From: Streptomyces sp. S3(2020)
GTDB lineage: Bacteria > Actinomycetota > Actinomycetes > Streptomycetales > Streptomycetaceae
Assembly: GCF_013044505.1 (NCBI RefSeq)
Contig: NZ_JABERD010000013.1
Location: 35,280-99,279 of the forward strand
DNA: 64,000 nt
Reading direction: 5' to 3'
In this document: one piece after another, positions 54,192-62,411 of the stretch
Layout of the letters: every line of letters begins with the position of its first letter
How positions within the stretch are numbered: the stretch's first letter is position 1
Translations under genes and position numbers: made by a program
Notes under the pieces: generated by a model
Seen by the model: the letters and a program-made list of their open reading frames with translations, nothing else
What the model was told of the DNA's origin: nothing
Database searches by the model: none

Positions 54192-55022
54192 TCAAGGCAT
54201 ACGTGGCTGGGGCGGGCGGTTGTCCGAACGTACCCAGGTCGCCAGTGCCCGCAGCGCCGTCGCGAACCGGGCCGGGTGTCGCAGGAACTCCATGTGGATG
54301 CCGGGGAACTCCACCCAGGGCGCGCCGATCCGGCGGGCGATCTCGACCGACGGCCGGGCGTAGTACGTACCGCGGTCCTCCGCGCCGGCGGCCAGGACGA
54401 TCGGGAACGGCGCCGCCGCCAGCGCGGCCTCGTCGGGGCGGAAGCCGGCGAAGCCCTGCCATTCGGCGCCGAAGAGATGGTCCTGGTTGCCGAGGAAGCG
54501 CCGCCACAGATCGTCCGGCCAGCGATACGTCCCCTCGCCGCGCACGGTCTCCGCGAACCGGCGCCCCGCCGCGGGCGCTCCACCCTCGGCGTAGCGGCCG
54601 GCCAGGTCGGCGAAGAAGCCTCGGGCGGGGTCGTCGTCGGGCAGGACGTTCACGGCGGGCGGTTCGTGGGCGATCAGGCCCACCAGGGAGTCGGGGTGCC
54701 GGGCGGCGAGAGTCAGCCCGATGATCGCGCCCCCGCTGTTGCCGAACACCAGCGCCCGACCGTCGGCCAGGCCGTCGATGAGGGCGCGGGCGTCGGACGC
54801 CTGCCGCGCGAGATCCATCGGCCCGCCGGAGCGGCCGGTGCTGCGCGAGTTGCCGCGCCGGTCGTAGGTGATCACCGTGAACGCGTCGGCGAGGTCCGCC
54901 GCGACCTCCGTGTAGTAGCCCGCGTCGCCGCCCGCGCCGCTGATCATGAGCAGCGCCGGACCGCTCCCCCGCACCTCGTAGTACAGGCCTGCGCCGTCGA
55001 CCTCGAATGTGCCGCTGCTCAC
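54192..55022 (-). CDS. Alpha/beta hydrolase
   Basis: A 276-residue alpha/beta-hydrolase-fold enzyme. The oxyanion region is ISGAGGDAGYY (about 27-37), the nucleophile Ser is in VFGNSGGAIIG (about 91-101) and the catalytic His in PGIHMEF near 245. It could hydrolyse an ester, epoxide or lactone; nothing fixes the substrate. GTG 55022 lies 8 bp after GAGAGG and is preferred over the TTG 6 bp upstream. Divergent from an MFS exporter gene, with shared palindromes between. Confidence 0.88.
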   Translation of the reverse strand: MSSGTFEVDGAGLYYEVRGSGPALLMISGAGGDAGYYTEVAADLADAFTVITYDRRGNSRSTGRSGGPMDLARQASDARALIDGLADGRALVFGNSGGAIIGLTLAARHPDSLVGLIAHEPPAVNVLPDDDPARGFFADLAGRYAEGGAPAAGRRFAETVRGEGTYRWPDDLWRRFLGNQDHLFGAEWQGFAGFRPDEAALAAAPFPIVLAAGAEDRGTYYARPSVEIARRIGAPWVEFPGIHMEFLRHPARFATALRALATWVRSDNRPPQPRMP

Positions 55023-55041
55023 ACTCAACCCCTCTCCCCAT

Positions 55042-55100
55042 CGAAACTTTGCCGTTTCGCTAAAAGTGCTCTAGCCTCGATGTGTACGAAACAGTTTCGT
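55042..55100. promoter_or_regulatory. Two GAAAC/GTTTC operator palindromes in a divergent promoter
   Basis: ACGAAAC-A-GTTTCGT (55086-55100) is a perfect 7-1-7 palindrome. CGAAAC (55042-55047) and GTTTCG (55054-55059) form a second copy with 6-nt spacing. Both lie in the AT-richer gap between the hydrolase and the DHA2 exporter. The sequence type suits a TetR-family repressor of a drug pump, but no regulator gene is adjacent. Confidence 0.6.
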
Positions 55101-55146
55101 TTACGAGTTGGTAAAATCCGAACGACTTCCCTGGAGTGGTTCCGCC

Positions 55147-56649
55147 ATGTCCCAGAAGACCCTGACCGAGAGCGCCCCCGCGGGCGCGGTCGAGGCGTCG
55201 CCCGAGGCCTCCGCCAAGCGGTGGTGGATCCTCGCGGTCATCGCCCTCGCCCAGCTGATGGTGGTCCTCGACGCGACCATCGTGAACATCGCCCTTCCCT
55301 CGGCCCAGGCCGACCTCGGGTTCTCCGACGGCAACCGGCAGTGGATCGTCACCGCGTACGCGCTGGCCTTCGCCTCCCTCCTGCTGCTCGGCGGCCGGAT
55401 CGCCGACCTCTTCGGCCGCAAGCCCGCCTTCCTGATCGGTGTCGTCGGCTTCGCCGCGGTCTCCGCGCTCGGCGGTGCCGCCACCAACTTCGAGATGCTG
55501 GTCACCGCCCGTGCTCTCCAGGGTGCCTTCGGCGCGCTGCTCGCGCCCGCCGCGCTCTCCCTTCTGAACACGACGTTCACCGACGCCAAGGAGCGCGCCA
55601 AGGCGTTCAGCGTCTACGGCGCCATCGCCGGCGCGGGCGGCGCGGTGGGTCTGCTGCTCGGCGGCGTCCTGACCGACGCCCTCGACTGGCGCTGGACCCT
55701 CTACGTCAACGTCGTCATCGCCGTGGTCGCCTTCGTCGGCGGCTGGTTCCTGCTCCACAACCACCGCGACGCCGCCGGCTCCAAGCTGGACGTGCCCGGC
55801 ACGATCCTCGTCGCCGCCGGCCTGTTCTCCGTGGTCTACGGCTTCTCCAACGCCGAGACGCACGACTGGAGTTCGCCCGAGACCTGGGGCTTCCTGATCG
55901 CCGGCGGTGTACTGCTGGCCACCTTCACCTGGTGGCAGACCAGGGCCGCGCACCCCCTGCTGCCGCTGCGCATCCTGCTCGACCGCAACCGCGCGGCCTC
56001 CTTCGTCGCGGTGCTGATCTCGGGCGCGGGCATGTTCGGCGTCTTCCTCTTCCTCACCTACTACCTCCAGCTCAACCTGGGCTTCAGCCCGACCAAGACC
56101 GGTGTGGCGTTCCTGCCGATGGTCGCCGCGCTGATGGTGATGGCCCAGCTCGGCACGACCGTCCTGGTGCCGCGGATCGGCCCGAAGGCCGTCGTCCCGC
56201 TGGGCTTCGCGATCTCCGTGGTCGGCATGGCCTGGCTGACCGGGATCGGCACCGACTCCGACTACCTGACCGCCGTGCTGCCCCAGCTGATCATCATCGG
56301 CGCCGGTCTCGGCATGGTCATGCCGGCGGCCATGCAGCTGGCCACCGGCGGAGTGGCGGCCGAGGACGCGGGTGTCGCCTCCGCCACGGTCAACGCCATG
56401 CAGCAGGTGGGCGGTTCGATCGGTACGGCGCTGCTGAACACGCTGGCCGCGAGCGCCGCGACCGACTACCTGTCCGGGAAGGACGCGACCAGCAAGCTGG
56501 TCCAGGCGCAGGCCACGATCGAGAGCTACACCACCGCCTTCTGGTGGTCGGCGGGCTTCTTCGCCGCCGGTGCGCTGATCGCCTTCCTGCTCTACCGGCG
56601 CGGGGTCCCGGAGCAGGACGCCGACGCCGCGCCCGTCGTCCACATGTGA
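55147..56649 (+). CDS. MFS drug exporter, DHA2 (EmrB/QacA-like) family
   Basis: A 500-residue, 14-helix major facilitator. Motif D1 region LDATIVNIALPS (about 40-51), motif A GGRIADLFGRKP (about 82-93) and motif C-like GAIAGAGGAVGLLLGG (about 158-173) identify the 14-TM DHA2 branch that expels drugs or natural products with protons. ATG 55147 has GGAG 9 bp upstream and starts MSQKTLTES; an in-frame start 39 bp upstream is less likely. Probably controlled by the palindromes just upstream. Confidence 0.93.
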   Translation: MSQKTLTESAPAGAVEASPEASAKRWWILAVIALAQLMVVLDATIVNIALPSAQADLGFSDGNRQWIVTAYALAFASLLLLGGRIADLFGRKPAFLIGVVGFAAVSALGGAATNFEMLVTARALQGAFGALLAPAALSLLNTTFTDAKERAKAFSVYGAIAGAGGAVGLLLGGVLTDALDWRWTLYVNVVIAVVAFVGGWFLLHNHRDAAGSKLDVPGTILVAAGLFSVVYGFSNAETHDWSSPETWGFLIAGGVLLATFTWWQTRAAHPLLPLRILLDRNRAASFVAVLISGAGMFGVFLFLTYYLQLNLGFSPTKTGVAFLPMVAALMVMAQLGTTVLVPRIGPKAVVPLGFAISVVGMAWLTGIGTDSDYLTAVLPQLIIIGAGLGMVMPAAMQLATGGVAAEDAGVASATVNAMQQVGGSIGTALLNTLAASAATDYLSGKDATSKLVQAQATIESYTTAFWWSAGFFAAGALIAFLLYRRGVPEQDADAAPVVHM

Positions 56650-56663
56650 CCGCCACCTGAACC

Positions 56664-56699
56664 GAGGGGCCACCGTCTGCAGGGAGACGGCGGCCCCTC
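56664..56699. terminator. Intrinsic hairpin after the DHA2 exporter
   Basis: GAGGGGCC-A-CCGTCT (56664-56678) pairs with AGACGG-C-GGCCCCTC (56685-56699) around GCAGGG, with one A/C mismatch. It lies 15 bp after the exporter stop and before the next plus-strand gene. Confidence 0.65.
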
Positions 56700-56719
56700 C
56701 TCGCTGTCATGGTGGCGGT

Positions 56720-57214
56720 ATGCGCACACCGGCGGCGGCACTCGGCAGCACGGTCTTCTTCGCACTCGCGCCCGGCACGGTGGCCGGGCTGCTGCCGTGG
56801 TGGCTGACGCGGTGGGAGGCGGGCGACTGGTGGCTGCCGCTGCGGCTGCTCGGCCTGGTCCCGCTCCTCGCCGGCGCGGCCGTCCTGCTGGCGGCCTTCG
56901 TACGGTTCGTACGGGAGGGCCTCGGCACCCCCGCGCCGGTCGCGCCGACCGAACACCTCGTGGTGGGCGGGCTGTACCGGCATGTGCGCAACCCGATGTA
57001 CGTCGCCGTGGTCGCCGCGATCGGCGGCCAGGGGCTGCTGCTCGCCCGGCCGGTGCTGTTCGTGTACGGCGTGTGCGCCTGGGCGCTGATGTGGGCGTTC
57101 GCGCGGTGGTACGAGGAGCCCGCGCTCGCCGACCGGTTCGGCGCGGAGTACGCGCGGTACCGCGGTGCCGTACCTGGCTGGCTCCCTCGGCTCACGCCCT
57201 GGCGCGATGCGTGA
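56720..57214 (+). CDS. ICMT/PEMT-family membrane methyltransferase
   Basis: A 164-residue membrane protein with about four hydrophobic helices. The C-terminal half has GGLYRHVRNPMYVAVV (about 87-102) and RYRGAVPGWLPRL near the end, the SAM-binding pattern of isoprenylcysteine carboxyl-methyltransferase-like proteins. Bacterial members methylate diverse lipids or small molecules. ATG 56720 is 20 bp after the hairpin that ends the exporter gene. Substrate unknown. Confidence 0.85.
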   Translation: MRTPAAALGSTVFFALAPGTVAGLLPWWLTRWEAGDWWLPLRLLGLVPLLAGAAVLLAAFVRFVREGLGTPAPVAPTEHLVVGGLYRHVRNPMYVAVVAAIGGQGLLLARPVLFVYGVCAWALMWAFARWYEEPALADRFGAEYARYRGAVPGWLPRLTPWRDA

Positions 57215-57321
57215 CGGCCCTCGAACAGGGCGCCGTCTTGCAGAGAAACCGAATAAAAGTCAATAATCGCTGGCGGAATTCACCATGTTGAGTGAACTAG
57301 ATCTTGCGCCGGTCTCCTCAG

Positions 57322-57347
57322 GGATGTCTCACACCTCGCCGGGGTAG
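57322..57347 (+). promoter_or_regulatory. Possible sigma-B-type promoter before STAS gene
   Basis: GGAT, then 16 nt, then GGGTAG fits the stress-sigma pattern GNNT-N14-16-GGGTA(C/T) save for the last base. It is 43 bp before the STAS antagonist start. A general-stress sigma would be a sensible regulator of this gene class, which supports the site modestly. Confidence 0.4.
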
Positions 57348-57389
57348 CTACCGAGATCGAATGTGCGCCCCTGCCGAGGTGGAGCCGAC

Positions 57390-57791
57390 ATGACACCGGA
57401 GTCCGGCGATCGCGCCCCCGGACGTTCCGAGGGCACCGACGGATCCGGGCCCCCGGCTGCCAACCCGTATGCCCGCACCTACCGGCACGCGCCCTTCACG
57501 GTGGTCGAGGCCGCGGGCGAGATCGACATGGCGACCGCGGGCTTCCTGGCCGAACATCTTCATGCCGCGACCGAGGGCGAGCGGCCGGACGTCCTCGTCG
57601 ACCTGCGTCCGGTCGACTTCTTCGACTGTTCCGGCCTGCGGGTCCTGTGCCGGGCGGACTCCCGGGCACGGGAGCACGGCGGGCGGCTGCGGATCGTCTC
57701 GCGGAGCGCGCGCATACGACAACTGCTGCGTGCCTCGGGGCTGCTGGGCCGTTTTCCGCCACTGCCGGACCTGCCTGAGCAACAGGGCTGA
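57390..57791 (+). CDS. STAS-domain anti-sigma factor antagonist
   Basis: A 133-residue STAS protein of the SpoIIAA/RsbV type. After a disordered N-terminus of about 35 residues come FTVVEAAGEIDMATAGFL (about 40-57) and VDFFDCSGLRVLCRA (about 83-97), where the Ser in DCSGL is the usual phosphorylation site for an anti-sigma kinase. ATG 57390 is preceded by AGGTGGAG. It is a natural partner of SpoIIE phosphatase/HATPase proteins such as the one at 42873-45329, but the pairing is only possible, not shown. Confidence 0.9.
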   Translation: MTPESGDRAPGRSEGTDGSGPPAANPYARTYRHAPFTVVEAAGEIDMATAGFLAEHLHAATEGERPDVLVDLRPVDFFDCSGLRVLCRADSRAREHGGRLRIVSRSARIRQLLRASGLLGRFPPLPDLPEQQG

Positions 57792-57925
57792 CCCGAAGGC
57801 CGGCCGGGCGGCCCCACTCCGCCCAGCCGACCCCCGTACGAGATCGCGAGGGATCCCCGCGTCAGGGCTCGCGCTCCCCAGCCACGAACCGCTGTCGGTG
57901 CGCGGGGACTCCGCGACCCCGGTCC

Positions 57926-58348
57926 CTAGAACGCGAAGAGGCTGGTCCCGTGGGTGCTCTTCACGCACTCGTTGGCGAAGGTCCGCTCGTAGGAGACGCG
58001 TCTGCCCTGCCAGACACCGTCGACGGTGACGACCACCGGGTCGTACTCCTTGGTGCACAGCACGTCGCCCCGGCCCGTCAGCGCGTCGAAGTCGCCGCCG
58101 GCACCGCGCAGTTCGGCACAGGCGAGCGCCGCCGCGGGATGGCTGCCGGAGGAGGTCGGGGCGCAGGTCAGGGTGACCGCGCGGGCCGGGGTGGCGAGGG
58201 CGGCGTCCTCACCGTGGCCGACGGTGAGGACCAGGGCCGAGGGGGCGTAGAGCGAGGCGGGGGCGGCGAGAGCGGTCCCGGTGAGGGGGCCGCAGACGGC
58301 GGTGGCCGTCAGAGCGAGGGTCGCTGCCCAGCGCGCGGTGTTCCGCAT
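57926..58348 (-). CDS. Streptomyces subtilisin inhibitor (SSI) family protein, P1 lysine
   Basis: A 140-residue secreted protease inhibitor. Signal peptide to about residue 29; the mature part begins near [19 protein letters not shown], typical of SSI. Cys62/77 and Cys98/128 match the two SSI disulfides. The reactive site reads LCTKEYDPV with Lys100 at P1, which points to trypsin-like targets rather than subtilisin (Met at P1 in classic SSI). The C-terminus is [11 protein letters not shown] 58348 is 9 bp after GGAAGG; an ATG three codons upstream abuts that site. Confidence 0.95.
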   Translation of the reverse strand: MRNTARWAATLALTATAVCGPLTGTALAAPASLYAPSALVLTVGHGEDAALATPARAVTLTCAPTSSGSHPAAALACAELRGAGGDFDALTGRGDVLCTKEYDPVVVTVDGVWQGRRVSYERTFANECVKSTHGTSLFAF

Positions 58349-58662
58349 TGTGTGCATCCTTCCGCTGATACGGGGGTGGTACCGGGCCCGGCGCGATCGG
58401 TGCCGGACCGGCGAGCGGGAGTCTGCCGAGTCCGCGGCCGAATCTCACATCGACCCCATGTGTTTCAGTAACCTTGCGTGTTGAATCAGTGGCGTGAAGT
58501 CACGTAATTCGAACGCGTCTGCGCCGCAACCACGCGGTTCTTGATCGTCCCGACCGACCGAATGGCCGGTTCCCCCCGCCTCCGCAATAGGCCTGAAACA
58601 TTCCGGTTGAGCTCTCGGCTGACCCTCCGCACACCCCTTGTGTTCATGTCTCGGTGGAGTAA
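58349..58662. promoter_or_regulatory. Divergent promoter region of SSI and unknown gene
   Basis: This 314-bp gap contains no protein gene that I can support. From about 58460 to 58660 it is markedly AT-richer than its surroundings, as expected for promoters. GGTGGAG at 58653-58659 is the only evident ribosome site, serving the TTG start at 58663. No clear palindrome or riboswitch is visible. Confidence 0.45.
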
Positions 58663-59214
58663 TTGATTACGACAGAGCAGCGAGAGAAGCTGCGCGGCTG
58701 GTTCGCCGGCCGCCTGCCCGACGATCTCTTCGAGGAACTGGCCGAACTGACGGTCGACCGCGAGGAGATCACCGTCATCGGCCGCATTCCCGCGCCCCGG
58801 CTCGCCGAGGGCGTTTCGGCCACCGAGCGGGAGGCCGCCGTGCGGAGCCGTGTCCAGGAGTTCCGGGAGCGCACCCGGCAGACCCGGATCGAGGTGGCCG
58901 TCGAGGCCGAGCACCGGTTCCGCAGGAAGGTGTCCTGGGGTGTGGAGTGCGACGGGGAGCGCGCCCTGTTCACCCATGTCGCCGCGCCCGTCATGACCCG
59001 GCTGCGCCAGCCCGAGCGCCAGGTCCTCGACACCCTCATCGCGGGCGGGGTGGCCCGCAGCCGCAGCGACGCGCTGGCCTGGTGCGTGCGTCTGGTCGAG
59101 AAGCACACCGACGACTGGCTCGCGGAGCTGCGGGAGTCCCTCGAACACGTCCAGCGGGTACGGGCCCAGGGCCCCGACGCCGAACCGGAGGACGCGCCCT
59201 CGGACACCGAGTGA
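58663..59214 (+). CDS. Hypothetical protein, charged, helical
   Basis: A 183-residue soluble protein starting at TTG (ITTEQREKLRGWFAG) behind GGTGGAG. The middle is beta-rich and basic (TRIEVAVEAEHRFRRKVSWG). The C-terminal part, LDTLIAGGVARSRSDALAWCVRLVEKHTDDW (in part: GVARSRSDALAWCVRLVEK), resembles a ribbon-helix-helix-type helix-turn-helix but is not diagnostic. The last 20 residues are acidic. Family not recognised. Codon bias supports coding. Confidence 0.75.
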   Translation: MITTEQREKLRGWFAGRLPDDLFEELAELTVDREEITVIGRIPAPRLAEGVSATEREAAVRSRVQEFRERTRQTRIEVAVEAEHRFRRKVSWGVECDGERALFTHVAAPVMTRLRQPERQVLDTLIAGGVARSRSDALAWCVRLVEKHTDDWLAELRESLEHVQRVRAQGPDAEPEDAPSDTE

Positions 59215-59418
59215 TGGAGGTTCCGTACAGCCGCGACACGAAAGATGGATGAACCGTCTTCTGGTGTGGCTCTCGACCCCGGCCGTACCGTCGGCAGACC
59301 CCCGAGAGGACGGCATCCCCTCGTGCCGCACACCCCCGCCAAGGCGAGCGGCCGTCCCTCACCCCGCATCTTTCGCGCCACGACGCGCTCCACCGCCGGT
59401 CCCCTCGTTGGAGCCCCC

Positions 59419-61002
59419 TTGTCCCCGCAGCCCGACACCTCCCCCGCGCCGTCCCTGACCGAGGTCGAGACCCATGGCGTGGACCGCATCCCCGACGCCG
59501 AGCGCACCGCGACCCCGCTGGATCTGTTCCGGCTCGCCTTCGGCGGCGCCAACACGTTCTCCACCTGTGTGCTGGGCGCCTTCCCGATCCTGTTCGGCCT
59601 CTCCTTCTGGCAGGGGCTGGCGGCCACGCTGCTCGGCGTCGTCGCGGGTGCGCTGATCCTGTGCCCGATGGCGGTGTTCGGCCCGGTCAACGGCACCAAC
59701 AACGCCGTGTCCTCCTCCGCGCACCTCGGTGTGCACGGCCGGGTGATCGGCTCCTTCCTCTCCCTGCTGACCGCGATCGCGTTCTTCTCCATCTCGGTGT
59801 GGAGCTCCGGCGACGCCCTGGTCGGCGGCGCCCACCGGCTCTTCGGCCTGCCGCGCGGCGACCTCTCGTACGTCGTGGCGTACGCGCTGTTCGCCTGTCT
59901 GGTTCTCGCGGTGTGCGTGTACGGCTTCCGGTTCATGCTGTTCGTCAACAAGATCGCGGTGGCCGCGGCGAGCGTACTGTTCCTGCTCGGCGCGATCGCC
60001 TTCGCCGGCGACTTCGACCCGTCGTACGCGGGTGTCTTCACGGACTCGGCGGACGCGGCCACGCAGTCGCTGTTCTGGCCGTCCTTCATCGGCGCGGCGC
60101 TGATCGTGCTGTCGAACCCGGTGTCGTTCGGCGCGTTCCTCGGCGACTGGTCGCGCTACATCCCGGCGAGCACCCCGCGCCGCAAGGTGATCGGCGCCGC
60201 GTTCCTGTCGCAGATCGCCACGCTGCTGCCGTTCCTCTTCGGCCTGTCGACCGCCAGCATCATCGCGGCCGAGGCCCCGGACTACGTCGACCCCGCGGCC
60301 CCCGACTTCGTGGGCGGCCTGCTGGCGATCTCGCCGGGCTGGTTCTTCCTGCCGGTCTGTCTGATCGCGCTGATCGGCGGCATGTCGACGGGCACGACGG
60401 CGCTGTACGGGACCGGTCTGGACTTCTCGTCGGTGTTCCCCCGGCTGTCGCGCGTGCAGGCGACGCTGTTCATCGGGGCCCTGTCGATCGCGTTCATCTT
60501 CATCGGCCGGTTCGGCCTGAACCTCGTCCAGTCGATCTCGACGTTCGCCACGATGATCATCACCTGCACCACGCCGTGGATGGTCGTGATGATGCTGGGC
60601 TTCTGGACCCGCCGCGGCTGGTACGACCCCGAAGCCCTCCAGGTCTTCAACCGCCGTCAGCGCGGCGGCCGTTACTGGTTCGCGCACGGCTGGAACTGGC
60701 GGGGCATGACCGCCTGGTGGGTGTCGGCGGTGATCGGTGTGCTGTTCACCAACATCCCGGGCCAGTTCGTCGGACCGCTGGGCGACCTCGCCGACGGAGT
60801 CGACATCGGCCTGCCGCTGTCCCTGGTCGTGGCGGCGGTGCTGTTCCTGTCGCTGCTGCGGCTGTTCCCCGAGCCCCGGGCGGTGTACGGGCCCGAGGGC
60901 GCGCGGCTGGCCCGTACCGTCGACGTGCCGGTGCCGCCCATCACGGGGCCGGGCGCGGAGTCCGGCGAACCGGAGCCCGTCGCGACGTCGAACGGCGGCT
61001 GA
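59419..61002 (+). CDS. NCS1-family nucleobase:cation symporter (cytosine/purine permease type)
   Basis: A 527-residue membrane protein with about 12 helices. Hallmarks: FRLAFGGANTFSTCVLG and FGPVNGTNNAVSSSAHLGV in helices 1-3, and NPVSFGAFLGDWSRYIP near 230-245. NCS1 members import cytosine, purines, allantoin or hydantoins with H+ or Na+. The TTG at 59419 has GGAG 6 bp upstream and gives a normal length; ATG 59245 would add a low-complexity 58 residues. It is followed by an oxidase gene on the same strand. Confidence 0.9.
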   Translation: MSPQPDTSPAPSLTEVETHGVDRIPDAERTATPLDLFRLAFGGANTFSTCVLGAFPILFGLSFWQGLAATLLGVVAGALILCPMAVFGPVNGTNNAVSSSAHLGVHGRVIGSFLSLLTAIAFFSISVWSSGDALVGGAHRLFGLPRGDLSYVVAYALFACLVLAVCVYGFRFMLFVNKIAVAAASVLFLLGAIAFAGDFDPSYAGVFTDSADAATQSLFWPSFIGAALIVLSNPVSFGAFLGDWSRYIPASTPRRKVIGAAFLSQIATLLPFLFGLSTASIIAAEAPDYVDPAAPDFVGGLLAISPGWFFLPVCLIALIGGMSTGTTALYGTGLDFSSVFPRLSRVQATLFIGALSIAFIFIGRFGLNLVQSISTFATMIITCTTPWMVVMMLGFWTRRGWYDPEALQVFNRRQRGGRYWFAHGWNWRGMTAWWVSAVIGVLFTNIPGQFVGPLGDLADGVDIGLPLSLVVAAVLFLSLLRLFPEPRAVYGPEGARLARTVDVPVPPITGPGAESGEPEPVATSNGG

Positions 61003-61083
61003 CCCCGGGGTTCTGACCGGCGTTTACTCGCCAGTATCGTCGGAGCGCAACGCGTTCTCAGCGACGAGAGGCGGGACGTACGG

Positions 61084-62253
61084 ATGGCGAAGCACTGGGC
61101 GGACTTCCAGTACGAGATCTATCTGAACGGCATGTCGGGCGCCGTACCGCGGCTGCCCACCGATCTGACCCGGCTCGAGGAGCTCACCGAGCGGCGTCTC
61201 GGCCCCGGCCCGGTCGGATACGTGGCGGGCAGCGCCGGTGACGGGAGCACCGCCCGGGCCAACCGGGCGGCCCTTCAGCGCCGTCGGATCGTGCCGCGGA
61301 TGCTGCGCGACGTGCACGAACGGGATCTGTCGGTCGAGGTGCTGGGCCGCGCTCTGCCCGCCCCGCTGGCCCTGGCACCGGTCGGGGTGCTGTCGATCAT
61401 GCACCCGGGTGCCGAGTCCGCGGCCGCCCGGGCCGCCGCGGCGCAGGGTGTGCCGTACATCCTGTCCTCGGCGTCCAGCACACCGATGGAGCAGGTCGCG
61501 GAGGCGATGGGGGACGCAGAGCGCTGGTTCCAGCTGTACTGGCCGAAGGACCCCCAGGTGGCCCTGAGCTTCCTGAACCGGGCGAAGGCCGCCGGGTTCA
61601 CCGCCCTCGTCGTCACCCTGGACACCCCGCTGCTGGCGTGGCGGCCGCGCGACCTCGACCAGGCCTATCTGCCGTTCCTGCACGGGGTGGGCACCGCCAA
61701 CTACTTCTCCGACCCGGCGTTCCAGGCTGGCCTGGCCAAGCCGGTGGCCGAGGATCCGAACGCGGCCGTGCTGCACTTCGTCGGCATGTTCGCGGACCCG
61801 GGCAAGACCTGGCCCGACCTGGCGTTCCTGCGGGAGAACTGGGACGGGCCGATCGTCCTCAAGGGCGTCCTGCACCCGGACGACGCACGGGCGGCGGCGG
61901 ACGCCGGGATGGACGGGGTGGTGGTGTCCAACCACGGCGGCCGTCAGGTGGCCGGTTCCGTGGCGGCGGCCGACGCCCTGCCGCGGGTCGTCGAGGCGGT
62001 CGGCGACCGGCTGACCGTCCTCTTCGACAGTGGGATCCGCACCGGCGACGACGTCTTCAAGGCGCTCGCGCTCGGGGCGCGGGCGGTGTTCGTCGGGCGG
62101 CCGTACGTCTACGGCCTGGGCCTGGACGGACAGCCCGGTGTCGAGCACGTGATCCGCTGTCTGCTCGCCGAACTGGACCTCACCCTCGCCTTGTCCGGGC
62201 ACTCCTCCCCCACCACCGTGGGCCCCGCCGACCTGGTCGAGGACCCCGTATGA
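61084..62253 (+). CDS. FMN-dependent alpha-hydroxyacid oxidase, lactate 2-monooxygenase-like
   Basis: A 389-residue TIM-barrel flavoenzyme. FMN/substrate motifs include APVGVLSIMHPGAE (about 97-110), QLYWPKD near 152, LVVTLDTP near 175 and the catalytic VVSNHGGRQV (His/Arg, about 278-287), ending FDSGIRTGDDVFKALALGA. The long insert with DPNAAVLHFV resembles lactate 2-monooxygenase more than lactate oxidase. It would oxidise a 2-hydroxyacid with O2. GAGGCGGGA precedes the ATG. Stop overlaps a tiny reading frame by ATGA. Confidence 0.9.
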   Translation: MAKHWADFQYEIYLNGMSGAVPRLPTDLTRLEELTERRLGPGPVGYVAGSAGDGSTARANRAALQRRRIVPRMLRDVHERDLSVEVLGRALPAPLALAPVGVLSIMHPGAESAAARAAAAQGVPYILSSASSTPMEQVAEAMGDAERWFQLYWPKDPQVALSFLNRAKAAGFTALVVTLDTPLLAWRPRDLDQAYLPFLHGVGTANYFSDPAFQAGLAKPVAEDPNAAVLHFVGMFADPGKTWPDLAFLRENWDGPIVLKGVLHPDDARAAADAGMDGVVVSNHGGRQVAGSVAAADALPRVVEAVGDRLTVLFDSGIRTGDDVFKALALGARAVFVGRPYVYGLGLDGQPGVEHVIRCLLAELDLTLALSGHSSPTTVGPADLVEDPV

Positions 62254-62411
62254 CGACCACGGCCCTGCGGTCGCCGCGGGCCCCGGGTGTGGTGTTGTCG
62301 CCGCGCGTCGGGGGTGTCACGCGGGAGACACCGGTGCGGATCGCCCTGGCCGCCGGTCAGAACGTGGCCGGCCGTCCGGCGGGCGACCCGCACCTTGATG
62401 TCGTGAACTAG
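62250..62411 (+). CDS. Possible small 53-residue reading frame
   Basis: A 53-residue frame starting in an ATGA overlap with the oxidase stop (MTTTALRSPRAPGVVL) and ending 4 bp into the convergent gene's end. It is basic and Gly/Val-rich with no recognised domain or signal peptide. The overlap is the only argument for translation; it may equally be a chance frame. Confidence 0.25.
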   Translation: MTTTALRSPRAPGVVLSPRVGGVTRETPVRIALAAGQNVAGRPAGDPHLDVVN

